Shown piece by piece: positions 40,902 through 49,548 of a DNA stretch of 64,000 nucleotides. The notes beneath the pieces are model-generated. The model did not search any database, was not told the origin of the DNA, and worked only from the letters and a program-made list of their open reading frames with translations. Position 1 is the first letter of the stretch, and every line of letters begins with the position of its first letter. A program made the position numbers and the translations under genes. Origin of the DNA: Streptomyces tauricus (GTDB lineage Bacteria > Actinomycetota > Actinomycetes > Streptomycetales > Streptomycetaceae); assembly GCF_014650955.1 (NCBI RefSeq), contig NZ_BMVY01000016.1:117013-181012 (forward strand), given 5' to 3'.

Positions 40902-43900
40902 GGGCGGGCCACTCCCTCGCCCGCGGACGCCAGGCCCAGATACGCCTCCGTCAGCCGGTCCGCCTCCACGGCCGCGCGCGGGCCGCACCAGGACACACGG
41001 CCCTGCGCCAGGTAGGCGACCGTGTCCGCGACCTTCAGCACCTCGGTGGCCTTCTCCTCCACGAGGAGCAGGGCCGTCCCGTGGCCGCGGAGCTCGGTGA
41101 GGAGGCGGAAGACCTCCTCGACGACACGGGGTGCGAGGCCGAGGGAGGGTTCGTCGGCGATCAGGACCTTCGGGGGGCGCTGGAGGAGCGGGGCGAGGGC
41201 GAGCATCTGCTGCTCCCCTCCGGAGAGAGCGCCCGCGGGGACGCCGCGTCGTCCGGCGAGGCCGGGGAAGCGTTCGTACACGGCTTCGCGCGCGTCCCGT
41301 CCTCGCAGGTACAGGGCGAGGTTCTCCTCGATGGTGAGGGCCGGGAAGATGCCCCGCCCCTCCGGCGCGAGGACGACTCCGGCTCGTGACCTGCGTACGG
41401 CACCGTCCCTCGTGGCGTCGCGGCCCGCCACGTACACCTGGCCGGCGAGCGGCGCCACGAGGCCCGCGGCGACGCGGCACGTCGTCGACTTCCCGGCCCC
41501 GTTCGGGCCGAGCAACGCGAGGATCTCACCGGGCCGCACGGCAAGATCCACCCCGTGCAGCACGGCCGCCCCGCCGTAACCGGCCCGAACCCGCGACAAC
41601 CGCAACGCTGTGGCAACCGCCTCCCCACCGGCCCGGCCCGTCACGTCCGCCTGCCGGCCACCGCCCACACCGGCCACGGCTCGGCCGGTGCCGGCGCGGG
41701 CGGGCATGGCGGCTGTGGCCGCGTCGGCCGAGCCTCCGTCGGCCGTGCCTCCGTCGGCCGTGCTTGGGCCGGCCGAGTCAGCGTCGCCCGAGCCCGGGCT
41801 GACCGTGCCGCGTGCGGCCACGCTGTTTGCGCCCGCGCCGTCTGGCACCGCGCTGCCCGGGGCGGCGCCGGTCGAGCCCGCGCCAGCCGCGACCGCGTCG
41901 GACGCCACCGTGCCGGTGGAGTCCGCACCGGCCACCGCCGCAGAGGTCGCGCCCGCGTCGGCCCTCGCAGCCTCGGAAGCCGCCGCGCCGACCCCCGCCC
42001 CCGCCAGCCGGCGCCCGTGCAAGCGAACCGGGATTGCCGCGCAGTAGCCGTCCGGGTCGTTGGCCAGGGCCAGGCCTGCCAGGCCGAAGAGGATCACCGG
42101 GAGGTGGGTCGATTCGGTGAGGTGTTCCGCGATCAGGTGCGGTACGACGGCGTAGACCAGGCCCGCGACCACCGCGAACTGCGGGCGCCGCAGGCCCGCC
42201 GCCACGACCACCGCCAGCCAGATCAGGCCCGTCATCGCGGTGAAGTCGGTGGCGGTGACCCGGGTGTTGTACGAGGCGTACATGACGCCGCCGAACCCCG
42301 CGAGCCCGGCGGACAGCGTGAACAGCACCAGCTTGGTGCGCACGACCGACACCCCGGACGCCATCGCCGCCGCGGGCGCGGAGCGCACCGCGAGCATGGC
42401 CCGGCCGGACGGCGAGTTCCGCAGCGCGCTCAGCGCGGCGACCGCGGCGGCGACCAGTACGGTCAGCGCCACCCCGAGCGCCCGGTCGTCGCCCAGGTCC
42501 ACCGGGCCGAGGACCGGCCGGGGAACCGCCCACCCCGTGTCGCCGTTGCGCAGCGGGCCGATCTGGAACAGGACCTGGTCGGCGAGGAAGGCCAGCGCGA
42601 GGGTCGCGAGGGCGAGCGAGCGGCCACCGAGCCGCAGCGCGGGCAGCGCCACCAGCGCACCGAGCACCGCCGCCGCGCACGTGCCCACGGCCGCCGCCGC
42701 CACGAACGGCCAGCCGTGGCTCAGCAGCAGCCCCGCCACCAGCGCCGCCCCCGTCACGAAGGTCGCCTGCGCCAGCGACACCATCGCGCCGAGCCCTGTC
42801 ACCACCGTGAAGGACATGAAGACGAGGGACAGGGCCAGTCCCTGGGCGAGAAGGCCGGTCCAGAACGGGGTCGTGACCGTGTAGAAGGAGATCGCGAGCA
42901 GGACGGCCGCCACCGCCCACGGCCCCCACCGCCGCAGCCGGGAGCGCCCCGCCAGATAGTCGACCGGCGGCGGGTCCACCGCCGCCGTGCCCGCGATACG
43001 GCCGCGCCGCGTCAACAGCAGCAGCCCGGCGAAGAGGATGAGGAAAGGAACGGCGGTACGGAACCCGGTGATCCGCTCCGCGAAATCCGCGTACCCGGCG
43101 ACCAGGTTCTGCAGCACCCCGAGCCCGAGCCCGCCCACGAACGCCAGCGGCACGGAGACGAACCGGCCCAGCACCGCCGCCGTCGCCGAGACGAAGAGGA
43201 AGAGTGTGAAGTCGTGCGCCGACAGGCCGAGGAGCGGCGTGGCCAGTACGCCCGCCAGGCCCGCGAGCCCCGACGACAGCATCCACGCGATCGACGACAG
43301 CCGGTCCGCGCTCAGCCCGCGCAGCTCCACCAGCGAGCGGTTGTCGACGGCCGCCCTGAGCTTCAGCCCCAGCGGGGTGCGCCGCATCAGGACCCACAGA
43401 CCGAGGGCGACCACGGCCGTCGCGGCCCAGATGATCAACTGGTCGGAGTCGACGCCCACGCCGTCGACCGGCTGCCAGGACTTCGCGGGGCTGGGACCGA
43501 CCCCCGGCAGCCCGAACTGGTTCTCGGCCGGTTCGACGGACGCGCCCGCGTCCGCCAGCAGCTCCACGGTCCACAGCCCCAGCGCGGGCAATGCCACCAA
43601 CAGCCCGATGGTGGCCACGATCTGGGCCGTCTCACCGACCCGCGCCAGCTTGCGGAACATCAGCTTGTCCAGGCCCCAGCCCAGCGCGGGCGCCAGTACG
43701 CACACCAGCAGCACCGCCGTCGGCACGGCCGGCCAGCCGAAGCCGGAGTGCAGTTCGTAGAAGGCGAGGGCGCAGAGGTAGGCGGTCGCGCCGTGCGCGA
43801 AGTTGAACAGGCCCGACGCCGAGTAGGAGAGCACGAGACCGGTCGCGAGCAGTGCGTACAGCGCGCCCGACACCAGACCGCTCAGTACGAATCCGAGAAG

Positions 43901-43909
43901 GTCGGCCAT
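40898..43909 (-). CDS. LivH-LivM-LivF fusion: two permeases plus ATPase of a branched-chain-type ABC importer
   Basis: A 1003-residue fusion. Residues 1-about 310 are a LivH-type permease (GLVSGALYALLATGLVLSYS; FNFAHGATAYL). About 330-615 are a LivM-type permease (LVFMSFTVVTGLGAMVSLAQ). About 630-765 are an Ala/Gly/Ser/Thr-rich linker without recognisable fold. About 768-1003 are a LivF ATPase (GPNGAGKST, EGRGIFPALTIEENL, LSGGEQQMLALAPLL, LIADEPSLGLAP). In most bacteria these are three genes. No stop or frameshift interrupts it. It sits between the lipoprotein gene (21-base gap) and livG. Confidence 0.92.
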   Translation of the reverse strand: MADLLGFVLSGLVSGALYALLATGLVLSYSASGLFNFAHGATAYLCALAFYELHSGFGWPAVPTAVLLVCVLAPALGWGLDKLMFRKLARVGETAQIVATIGLLVALPALGLWTVELLADAGASVEPAENQFGLPGVGPSPAKSWQPVDGVGVDSDQLIIWAATAVVALGLWVLMRRTPLGLKLRAAVDNRSLVELRGLSADRLSSIAWMLSSGLAGLAGVLATPLLGLSAHDFTLFLFVSATAAVLGRFVSVPLAFVGGLGLGVLQNLVAGYADFAERITGFRTAVPFLILFAGLLLLTRRGRIAGTAAVDPPPVDYLAGRSRLRRWGPWAVAAVLLAISFYTVTTPFWTGLLAQGLALSLVFMSFTVVTGLGAMVSLAQATFVTGAALVAGLLLSHGWPFVAAAAVGTCAAAVLGALVALPALRLGGRSLALATLALAFLADQVLFQIGPLRNGDTGWAVPRPVLGPVDLGDDRALGVALTVLVAAAVAALSALRNSPSGRAMLAVRSAPAAAMASGVSVVRTKLVLFTLSAGLAGFGGVMYASYNTRVTATDFTAMTGLIWLAVVVAAGLRRPQFAVVAGLVYAVVPHLIAEHLTESTHLPVILFGLAGLALANDPDGYCAAIPVRLHGRRLAGAGVGAAASEAARADAGATSAAVAGADSTGTVASDAVAAGAGSTGAAPGSAVPDGAGANSVAARGTVSPGSGDADSAGPSTADGGTADGGSADAATAAMPARAGTGRAVAGVGGGRQADVTGRAGGEAVATALRLSRVRAGYGGAAVLHGVDLAVRPGEILALLGPNGAGKSTTCRVAAGLVAPLAGQVYVAGRDATRDGAVRRSRAGVVLAPEGRGIFPALTIEENLALYLRGRDAREAVYERFPGLAGRRGVPAGALSGGEQQMLALAPLLQRPPKVLIADEPSLGLAPRVVEEVFRLLTELRGHGTALLLVEEKATEVLKVADTVAYLAQGRVSWCGPRAAVEADRLTEAYLGLASAGEGVARP

Positions 43910-43930
43910 GTCGCGTCTCGTCCGCCCGGT

Positions 43931-45187
43931 CTACTTGAAGGGGATCGGCGGATAGCACCTGAAGGGCGCCGACACCACGTACGTGCCGCCCTTGAGCTGG
44001 ACGAGGGCCCCGCACCCGAACGACTCCTTCTGGCCCTTGCGTTCGGCCCGGTCGCCGACCAGCGTGCCGGTGTCCGCGAACCCGTCCGCGGCCTTCTGGA
44101 ACGACGACACCGTCAGGTCCCTGCCGGCCTTCTCGGCGATGGCGAGGAAGAGATCGGCCGACATATAGCCGGTCATCATGTGCATGTTGAGCGGCACATC
44201 CTTGCCCGCGGCCTTCCTGATGTCCTCCCCGAACCGCGTCATCGCCGCACTCCGCTGCTCGAACGGCTGGAACGACGTCAGCACATGCACCCCGTCGAGC
44301 GCCTTGCGCGTCGCGCTCTTGGTCAGGAGCCCCGGGTCGTAGTCGGTCGGATCGGTGAGCACACCGCGGTACCCCGTCCGCTTCACCGCCGTGAACAGCC
44401 CGATGTTGTACGGGGTCTGCATCACGGAGACGATCGCGTCGGGCGCCTTGCCACCGTCGCTGCGCAGGATCTCCTTCGTGTACGCCGACCAGTCGCTCGG
44501 CACGGCCGCCGCGGGTACTGCCGGCTTCGCGTACGTCACCTCGAACCCGGCCGACTCGAAGCTCTGCCGGTAGGTGCGGATGCCGAACTTCCCGGCATCG
44601 CTGTCGTTGGCGAGGATCGCCACGCTACGGCCCTCGGCGCCGCCCATCACCTGTTCGAGGCCCTCGGGCCAGGTCTGCGAGATGGTGCCGCCCGGAGTCG
44701 GCACCATGCAGCCGCCGAAGCCGTAGATGTACGACGGTCCGCAGAACGACGGCAGCGTGCCCCAGCCGAAGGTGGGGACGCGCTGTTTCTGCAGGAAGTC
44801 CGCGCCGGAGAACGTCGTCGAACTCATCGGCGCTATCGCGAACACCTTGTCCCGCTGGACGAGTTCGCGGGCCGCCGCGAGGTTCCTTGACGGGTCCTGG
44901 CCGTCGTCCTCGGCACCGAGGTAGTCGATCTTCCGTCCGTGCAGGCCGCCTTCCGCGTTGGCGCGGTCGAAACGGGCCTTCGCGCCGAGGTCGGTGTCCT
45001 TCTTCGAGTAGCCGCTCGCGGTGGTCATCGAGACGATGCCACCCACCTTGACCGTGGTGTCCGTGACCCCGCGTACGGAGTCCTCGGCGTTCGAAGTTCC
45101 GCCGGAGGACGCCGAGTTGCAGGCGGCGGTGAGGAGCATCGCGGTCGCCGCCACCACGGTGGCGATGGTCCGGGTCATTCGCGGCAC
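43931..45187 (-). CDS. ABC transporter substrate-binding lipoprotein (LivJ/K-type)
   Basis: A 418-residue periplasmic-binding-protein family (Peripla_BP_6) lipoprotein. Residues 1-22 are a lipoprotein signal peptide with lipobox LTAACNS. The mature protein has the two-lobe fold typical of branched-chain amino acid/amide binders (VKVGGIVSMTTASGYSKKDT; SGADFLQKQRVPTFGWGT). GTG 45187 follows GGAGGGGGG; ATG 45178 is an alternative. Its ligand could be an amino acid, amide or aliphatic acid. Two TGACGRGGCGTCA palindromes stand upstream. Confidence 0.9.
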   Translation of the reverse strand: MPRMTRTIATVVAATAMLLTAACNSASSGGTSNAEDSVRGVTDTTVKVGGIVSMTTASGYSKKDTDLGAKARFDRANAEGGLHGRKIDYLGAEDDGQDPSRNLAAARELVQRDKVFAIAPMSSTTFSGADFLQKQRVPTFGWGTLPSFCGPSYIYGFGGCMVPTPGGTISQTWPEGLEQVMGGAEGRSVAILANDSDAGKFGIRTYRQSFESAGFEVTYAKPAVPAAAVPSDWSAYTKEILRSDGGKAPDAIVSVMQTPYNIGLFTAVKRTGYRGVLTDPTDYDPGLLTKSATRKALDGVHVLTSFQPFEQRSAAMTRFGEDIRKAAGKDVPLNMHMMTGYMSADLFLAIAEKAGRDLTVSSFQKAADGFADTGTLVGDRAERKGQKESFGCGALVQLKGGTYVVSAPFRCYPPIPFK

Positions 45188-45228
45188 GGTCGGCCCCCCT
45201 CCGTCGGACCGAAATAATCCGTGGGATC

Positions 45229-45274
45229 TGACGGGGCGTCAATATGTGGCGCGGCAGTATGTGACGAGGCGTCA
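45229..45274. promoter_or_regulatory. Pair of TGACGRGGCGTCA palindromes, likely operator of the ABC operon
   Basis: TGACGGGGCGTCA (45229-45241) and TGACGAGGCGTCA (45262-45274) are near-identical 13-base palindromes (TGACG-N3-CGTCA) with centres 33 bases apart, about three helical turns. They lie 42-87 bases upstream of the lipoprotein start, where a dimeric regulator would bind on one face. The regulator is not in the window. Confidence 0.6.
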
Positions 45275-45340
45275 GGTTGCCGGGAAGGCGCGGGCCCGGT
45301 GGGGCCCCGTCGCGCGGTTCCCCGCGTCCCTGACGGGGCG

Positions 45341-47167
45341 CTACGCGCGGTACAGGGCCTCCACCTCCGTCGCGTACGCGTTCTCGATCGCCTTGCGCTT
45401 CAGTTTCAGGGACGGGGTCAGCAGGCCGTGTTCCTCGGTGAACTGGTGGGCCAGTATCCGGAACGTGCGGATCGACTCGGCCTGGGACACCAGGGTGTTC
45501 GCGGCCACCACGGCCCGCCGCACCTCGGTCTCCAGGTCGGGGTCCCGTACCAGCTGGGCCGGGGCGAGCGGGGCCTTGCCCCGCATCTGCAGCCAGTGGT
45601 CGACGGCCTCCCCGTCGAGCGTGACGAGCGCCGCGATGTACGGCCGGTCGTTGCCGACGACGATGCACTGCGCGACCAGCGGATGGTCGCGCACGCGTTC
45701 CTCCAGGACGCCCGGCGAGACGCTCTTGCCGCCGGAGGTCACCAGGATCTCCTTCTTGCGCCCGGTGATGGTGAGGTAGCCGTCCTCGTCGAGGGCCCCG
45801 ATGTCACCGGTGGCCAGCCAGCCGTCGTGCAGGGCCGCGTCGGTGGCCTTCGGGTCGTTGAGGTAGCCCTGGAAGACGTTGTCGCCGCGCAGCCAGATCT
45901 CGCCGTCGTCCGCGATGTGCACGGTCGTGCCGGGGATGGGCTGGCCGACGGTCCCGTACCGGGTGCGCTCGGGCGGGTTGGCGGTCGCCGCGGCCGTGGA
46001 CTCGGTGAGCCCGTACCCCTCGTAGATCTGCACACCGGCGCCCGCGAAGAACAGGCCGAGACGGCGGTCCATCGCGGAGCCGCCGGACATCGCGTGCCGT
46101 ACGCGTCCGCCCATCGCGTGACGGATCTTGGAGTAGACGAGTTTGTCGAAGAGCTGGTGCTGCATCCGCAGGGCCGCCGAGGGGCCCGGGCCGATGTCCC
46201 ACGCCTTGGCCTCCACGGCGTCCGCGTACCGCACCGCGACCTCGACGGCCTTCTCGAACGGACCGCCCTTGCCCTCCTTCTCGGCCTTGCGGCGGGCCGC
46301 GTTGAAGACCTTCTCGAAGATGTACGGCACCGCCAGGAAGAACGTCGGCTGGAACGCGGCCAGGTCCGGCAGCAGGGCCGCCGCGTTGAGCTGCGGCTGA
46401 TGGCCGAACTTGACCTTCCCCCGGACCGCGGCGACCTGCACCATCCGCCCGAAGACGTGCGCGAGCGGCAGGAACAGCAGGGTGGCCGCCTCGTCGCCGC
46501 GCTTGGAGTGGAAGAGCGGCTCCCAGCGGCCGATCGCCGTGTCCGTCTCGAACATGAAGTTGGCGTGCGACAGGACGCAGCCCTTGGGGCGGCCGGTGGT
46601 ACCGGACGTGTAGATGATCGTCGCCGTCGACTCCGGGGTGACCGCGCGCCGGTGCCGGTGCACCACCTCGTCGTCGATGTGGCCGCCGGCCTCGTACAGC
46701 TCCTGCACGGCGCCCGCGTCGAGCTGCCACAGCTTGTGCAGCGTCGGCAGCCGGTCGATGACCGTGGCGACGGTCATCGCGTGGTCCTCGTGCTCCACCA
46801 TGGCCGCCGACACCTGGGCGTCGTGCAGCATCCAGAAGACCTGCTCGGCCGACGAGGTGGGGTAGATCGGGACGACCTGCGCGCCGATCGACCACAGCGC
46901 GTAGTCGAAGAGGGTCCACTCGTAGCGCGTACGGGACATGATCGCGACGCGGTCGCCGAAGCGGATGCCGTGGGCCAGCAGGCCCTTGGCGAGCGCGAGG
47001 ACCTCGTCGCGGAACTCGGCGGACGTCACGTCCCGCCACCTGCCGTGCTCGTCCTTGCGGCCCAGCGCGATGTAGAGAGGGTCCTCCTGGGCATACTCGA
47101 AGACGGCATCGGCCAGGCCGCCCACCGGCGGTGCCGACGCCAGGGGAGGGTTGGTGAACTCGCTCAA
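45341..47167 (-). CDS. fadD: Long-chain acyl-CoA synthetase (FadD-type)
   Basis: A 608-residue AMP-forming acyl-CoA ligase. The P-loop is IIYTSGTTGRPKG, the A5-like motif is YEGYGLTESTAA, the hinge region TGDIGALDEDGYLTITGRKK and the catalytic lysine lies in the SLKLKRKAI tail. The N-terminus (ADAVFEYAQEDPLYIALGRK) matches the actinobacterial FadD15-like long-chain group. The start is TTG 47167 with AAGGAG six bases upstream, since no better initiator fits. It lies upstream of the ABC operon on the same strand with a 153-base gap. Confidence 0.93.
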   Translation of the reverse strand: MSEFTNPPLASAPPVGGLADAVFEYAQEDPLYIALGRKDEHGRWRDVTSAEFRDEVLALAKGLLAHGIRFGDRVAIMSRTRYEWTLFDYALWSIGAQVVPIYPTSSAEQVFWMLHDAQVSAAMVEHEDHAMTVATVIDRLPTLHKLWQLDAGAVQELYEAGGHIDDEVVHRHRRAVTPESTATIIYTSGTTGRPKGCVLSHANFMFETDTAIGRWEPLFHSKRGDEAATLLFLPLAHVFGRMVQVAAVRGKVKFGHQPQLNAAALLPDLAAFQPTFFLAVPYIFEKVFNAARRKAEKEGKGGPFEKAVEVAVRYADAVEAKAWDIGPGPSAALRMQHQLFDKLVYSKIRHAMGGRVRHAMSGGSAMDRRLGLFFAGAGVQIYEGYGLTESTAAATANPPERTRYGTVGQPIPGTTVHIADDGEIWLRGDNVFQGYLNDPKATDAALHDGWLATGDIGALDEDGYLTITGRKKEILVTSGGKSVSPGVLEERVRDHPLVAQCIVVGNDRPYIAALVTLDGEAVDHWLQMRGKAPLAPAQLVRDPDLETEVRRAVVAANTLVSQAESIRTFRILAHQFTEEHGLLTPSLKLKRKAIENAYATEVEALYRA

Positions 47168-47314
47168 TCCCCGCTCCTTGTGGTGCTCCGCAGGCGGTGA
47201 AAGCTACCCCACGTAACGCCGGTGCGGGAGGGGCTGTGAAGCGGGTGCGGGGGTGACGTACGCACTGGTCAACCCCTGAAATCCGGCCACAAGGGGGGAG
47301 GGCGGGACAGAATC

Positions 47315-47344
47315 CTTACTCTTCCGTAAGTTTCGGTTCCGTAA
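47315..47344 (-). promoter_or_regulatory. Palindrome and direct repeats upstream of fadD
   Basis: CTTAC (47315-47319) and GTAAG (47326-47330) form an inverted repeat with six bases between, and ttccgtaa occurs at 47322-47329 and 47337-47344. The region is less GC-rich than its surroundings, as expected for a promoter/operator of the fadD gene, about 150 bases downstream. Confidence 0.4.
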
Positions 47345-47433
47345 TCTCCACGGAATCTGTACGGGGCGCTTACCGGGGGCCGGGCGCACGCGGCGCCACG
47401 GCGGGCCCCGCCGATGTCACAGCCCCGCGCCCC

Positions 47434-48300
47434 TTACGGGGCCCGGTGCAGGCGGTCGCCCGCCGTCAGGATCGCGGTCGCCAGCGCGTCCGCCGCGCCC
47501 CTCGCCGCCGTGTGGCGCTTGCCGTGGACCAGGACGAACTCCACCTCGCCCAGTTCCGGCAGGCCCGCTCGGTCGGGGACGCGGACGAGGCCCGGCGGGA
47601 TCAGGCCCCGTGTGTGGGCCATCACGCCGAGGCCCGCGCGGGCCGCCGCGATGAGGCCGTTGAGGCTGCCGCTGGTGCACGCGATACGCCAGGACCGGCC
47701 CTGGCGCTCCAGGGCCTCCAGGGCCAGGGCCCGGCTGATGCCCGGCGGCGGGTACACGATCAGCGGGACCGGACGGTCGGGATCCAGCCGCAGCCGCTCC
47801 CCGCCGATCCAGACCATGCGGTCGTGCCAGACCAGTTCGCCGCGCGGGTCCTCGGGGCGCCGCTTGGCCAGCACCAGGTCGAGCCGCCCGTCGGCCAGCT
47901 GCTCGTGCAGGGTGCCCGAGAGCTCCACCGTCAGCTCCAGGTCGACCTCGGGGTGGTCGTGGCGGAACCCCTCCAGGATCTCGGTCAGCCGGGTCAGGAC
48001 GAAGTCCTCCGAGGCGCCGAACCGCAGCCGGCCGCGCAGCCGTGTGCCGCTGAAGAACGCCGCCGCCTGCTCGTGCGCCTCCAGGATCCGGCGCGCGAAC
48101 CCGAGCATCGCCTCGCCGTCCTCCGTCAGCTCCACGGAGTGGGTGTCCCGGGTGAACAGCTGCCGCCCGGCGGTGCTCTCCAGGCGGCGCACATGCTGGC
48201 TGACCGTGGACTGGCGCAGCCCCAGCCGCCGGGCCGCCTGCGTGAAGCTCAGCGTTTGGGCCACGGCGAGGAAGGTACGCAGTTGCGAGGGGTCGTACAC
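47434..48300 (-). CDS. LysR-family transcriptional regulator
   Basis: A 288-residue LTTR. The HTH (LRTFLAVAQTLSFTQAARRL, LRQSTVSQHVRRLESTAGRQ) is at residues 7-60. A periplasmic-binding-type effector domain follows (LRFGASEDFVLTRLTEILEG; GLGVMAHTRGLIP). GTG 48300 is used. It is divergent from the transporter gene (199 bases to the transporter start); LTTRs usually control such a divergent neighbour, so the transporter is the predicted target. Confidence 0.92.
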   Translation of the reverse strand: MYDPSQLRTFLAVAQTLSFTQAARRLGLRQSTVSQHVRRLESTAGRQLFTRDTHSVELTEDGEAMLGFARRILEAHEQAAAFFSGTRLRGRLRFGASEDFVLTRLTEILEGFRHDHPEVDLELTVELSGTLHEQLADGRLDLVLAKRRPEDPRGELVWHDRMVWIGGERLRLDPDRPVPLIVYPPPGISRALALEALERQGRSWRIACTSGSLNGLIAAARAGLGVMAHTRGLIPPGLVRVPDRAGLPELGEVEFVLVHGKRHTAARGAADALATAILTAGDRLHRAP

Positions 48301-48498
48301 GGGCCCGAGGCTATCGGGTCATCGCGGTTCGTGATGACAGTCAGAGCGGTGTACCGGATTCCCGATCAAGGGCCGGAGGAGGACGATGGAGAGGGCACAC
48401 ATCGTCGGAAAACCGCCGACACGGGCCGGCGCCCCCAGCAGTCCCGGCAACCCCGGTACTCCCGGCAACCCCAGTACCCCCAGCACCATCGGAGCACC

Positions 48499-49548
48499 GT
48501 GAAACGCCTGAAGTGGCCGTCCTGGCTGCCGATAGACCCGTACATCCTGCTGCTGCTCGGGACGGTCGGTCTCGCCGCCCTGCTGCCCGCCCGGGGGACC
48601 GGTGCGGAGGTCGCCTCCGGCGCCTCCACCGCGGCCATCGCCTTCCTCTTCTTCCTCTACGGGGCGCGTCTGTCCACCCGCGAGGCGATGGACGGCGTAC
48701 GGCACTGGCGGCTGCACATCACCGTTCTGGCCTGCACGTTCGTGCTCTTCCCGCTGCTGGGGCTGGCGGCCCGCGGGCTCGAACCGGTGCTCCTGGACCA
48801 CTCCCTCCACACCGGACTGCTGTTCCTGACCCTCGTCCCCTCGACGGTCCAGTCGTCCATCGCCTTCACCTCGATGGCGCGCGGCAACGTGCCCGCCGCG
48901 ATCTGCGCGGGCTCGTTCTCCTCCCTCGTGGGCATCGTGCTCACCCCGCTGCTCGCCGCGGCGCTCCTCGGCGGCACGGGAGGCGGGTTCTCCGCGGACT
49001 CGCTCCTGAAGATCGTGCTCCAGCTGCTCGTGCCGTTCCTCGCCGGGCAGCTGCTGCGCCGCTGGATCGGCGGCTTCGTCGCGCGCCACAAGAAGGTCCT
49101 CGGGTACGTGGACCGCGCCTCGATCCTGCTGGTCGTCTACACCGCCTTCAGCGAGGGCATGGTGCAGGGCATCTGGCACCAGGTCAGCCCGCTGCGCCTG
49201 GGCGGACTGCTCGCCGTCGAGGCCGTCCTGCTCGCGGTGATGCTGGCGGTGACCTGGTACGGCTCCAAGGCCCTCGGGTTCAAGCGGGAGGACCGTATCG
49301 CCATCCAGTTCGCCGGCTCGAAGAAGTCCCTGGCGTCCGGACTGCCCATGGCGAGCGTGCTGTTCGGCGCCCACGCCTCGCTGGCCGTGCTGCCGCTGAT
49401 GCTCTTCCACCAGATGCAGCTCATGGTCTGCGCGGTCATCGCCAAGCGTCGCTCCCGCGACCCGGAGGCCGGGCCGGAGCCGTCCCTCAGCCGGGACCCA
49501 GCCGAAGCGTCACGAATCGCGGTCGGTACAGGGACACGTTCCGGCTGA
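48499..49548 (+). CDS. Bile acid:sodium symporter-like transporter (SBF_like/PF13593)
   Basis: A 349-residue membrane protein with about ten helices. It begins KRLKWPSWLPIDPYILLLLG and includes FLFFLYGARLSTREAMDGVR, TLVPSTVQSSIAFTSMARGN and the conserved FAGSKKSLASGLPMA motif with GAHASLAVLPLMLFHQMQLM. Family members export or import organic anions. GTG 48499 is supported by GGAG upstream and by the conserved KRLKWP opening. An open frame continues upstream to 48331 through a Gln/Arg/Pro-rich stretch that I judge non-coding. It overlaps the next, convergent gene by 62 bases. Confidence 0.87.
   Translation: MKRLKWPSWLPIDPYILLLLGTVGLAALLPARGTGAEVASGASTAAIAFLFFLYGARLSTREAMDGVRHWRLHITVLACTFVLFPLLGLAARGLEPVLLDHSLHTGLLFLTLVPSTVQSSIAFTSMARGNVPAAICAGSFSSLVGIVLTPLLAAALLGGTGGGFSADSLLKIVLQLLVPFLAGQLLRRWIGGFVARHKKVLGYVDRASILLVVYTAFSEGMVQGIWHQVSPLRLGGLLAVEAVLLAVMLAVTWYGSKALGFKREDRIAIQFAGSKKSLASGLPMASVLFGAHASLAVLPLMLFHQMQLMVCAVIAKRRSRDPEAGPEPSLSRDPAEASRIAVGTGTRSG

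Noticed and set aside
40898..43909. Fusion importer as an annotation artefact from a missed stop codon
   Set aside because: The frame stays open with consistent codon bias through all three domains and the linker; raw reads would still be a useful check.
48331..48498. N-terminal extension of the SBF-like transporter from GTG 48331
   Set aside because: The 56 extra residues are Arg/Gln/Pro-rich low complexity before the conserved KRLKWP opening, and GTG 48499 has its own upstream GGAG.
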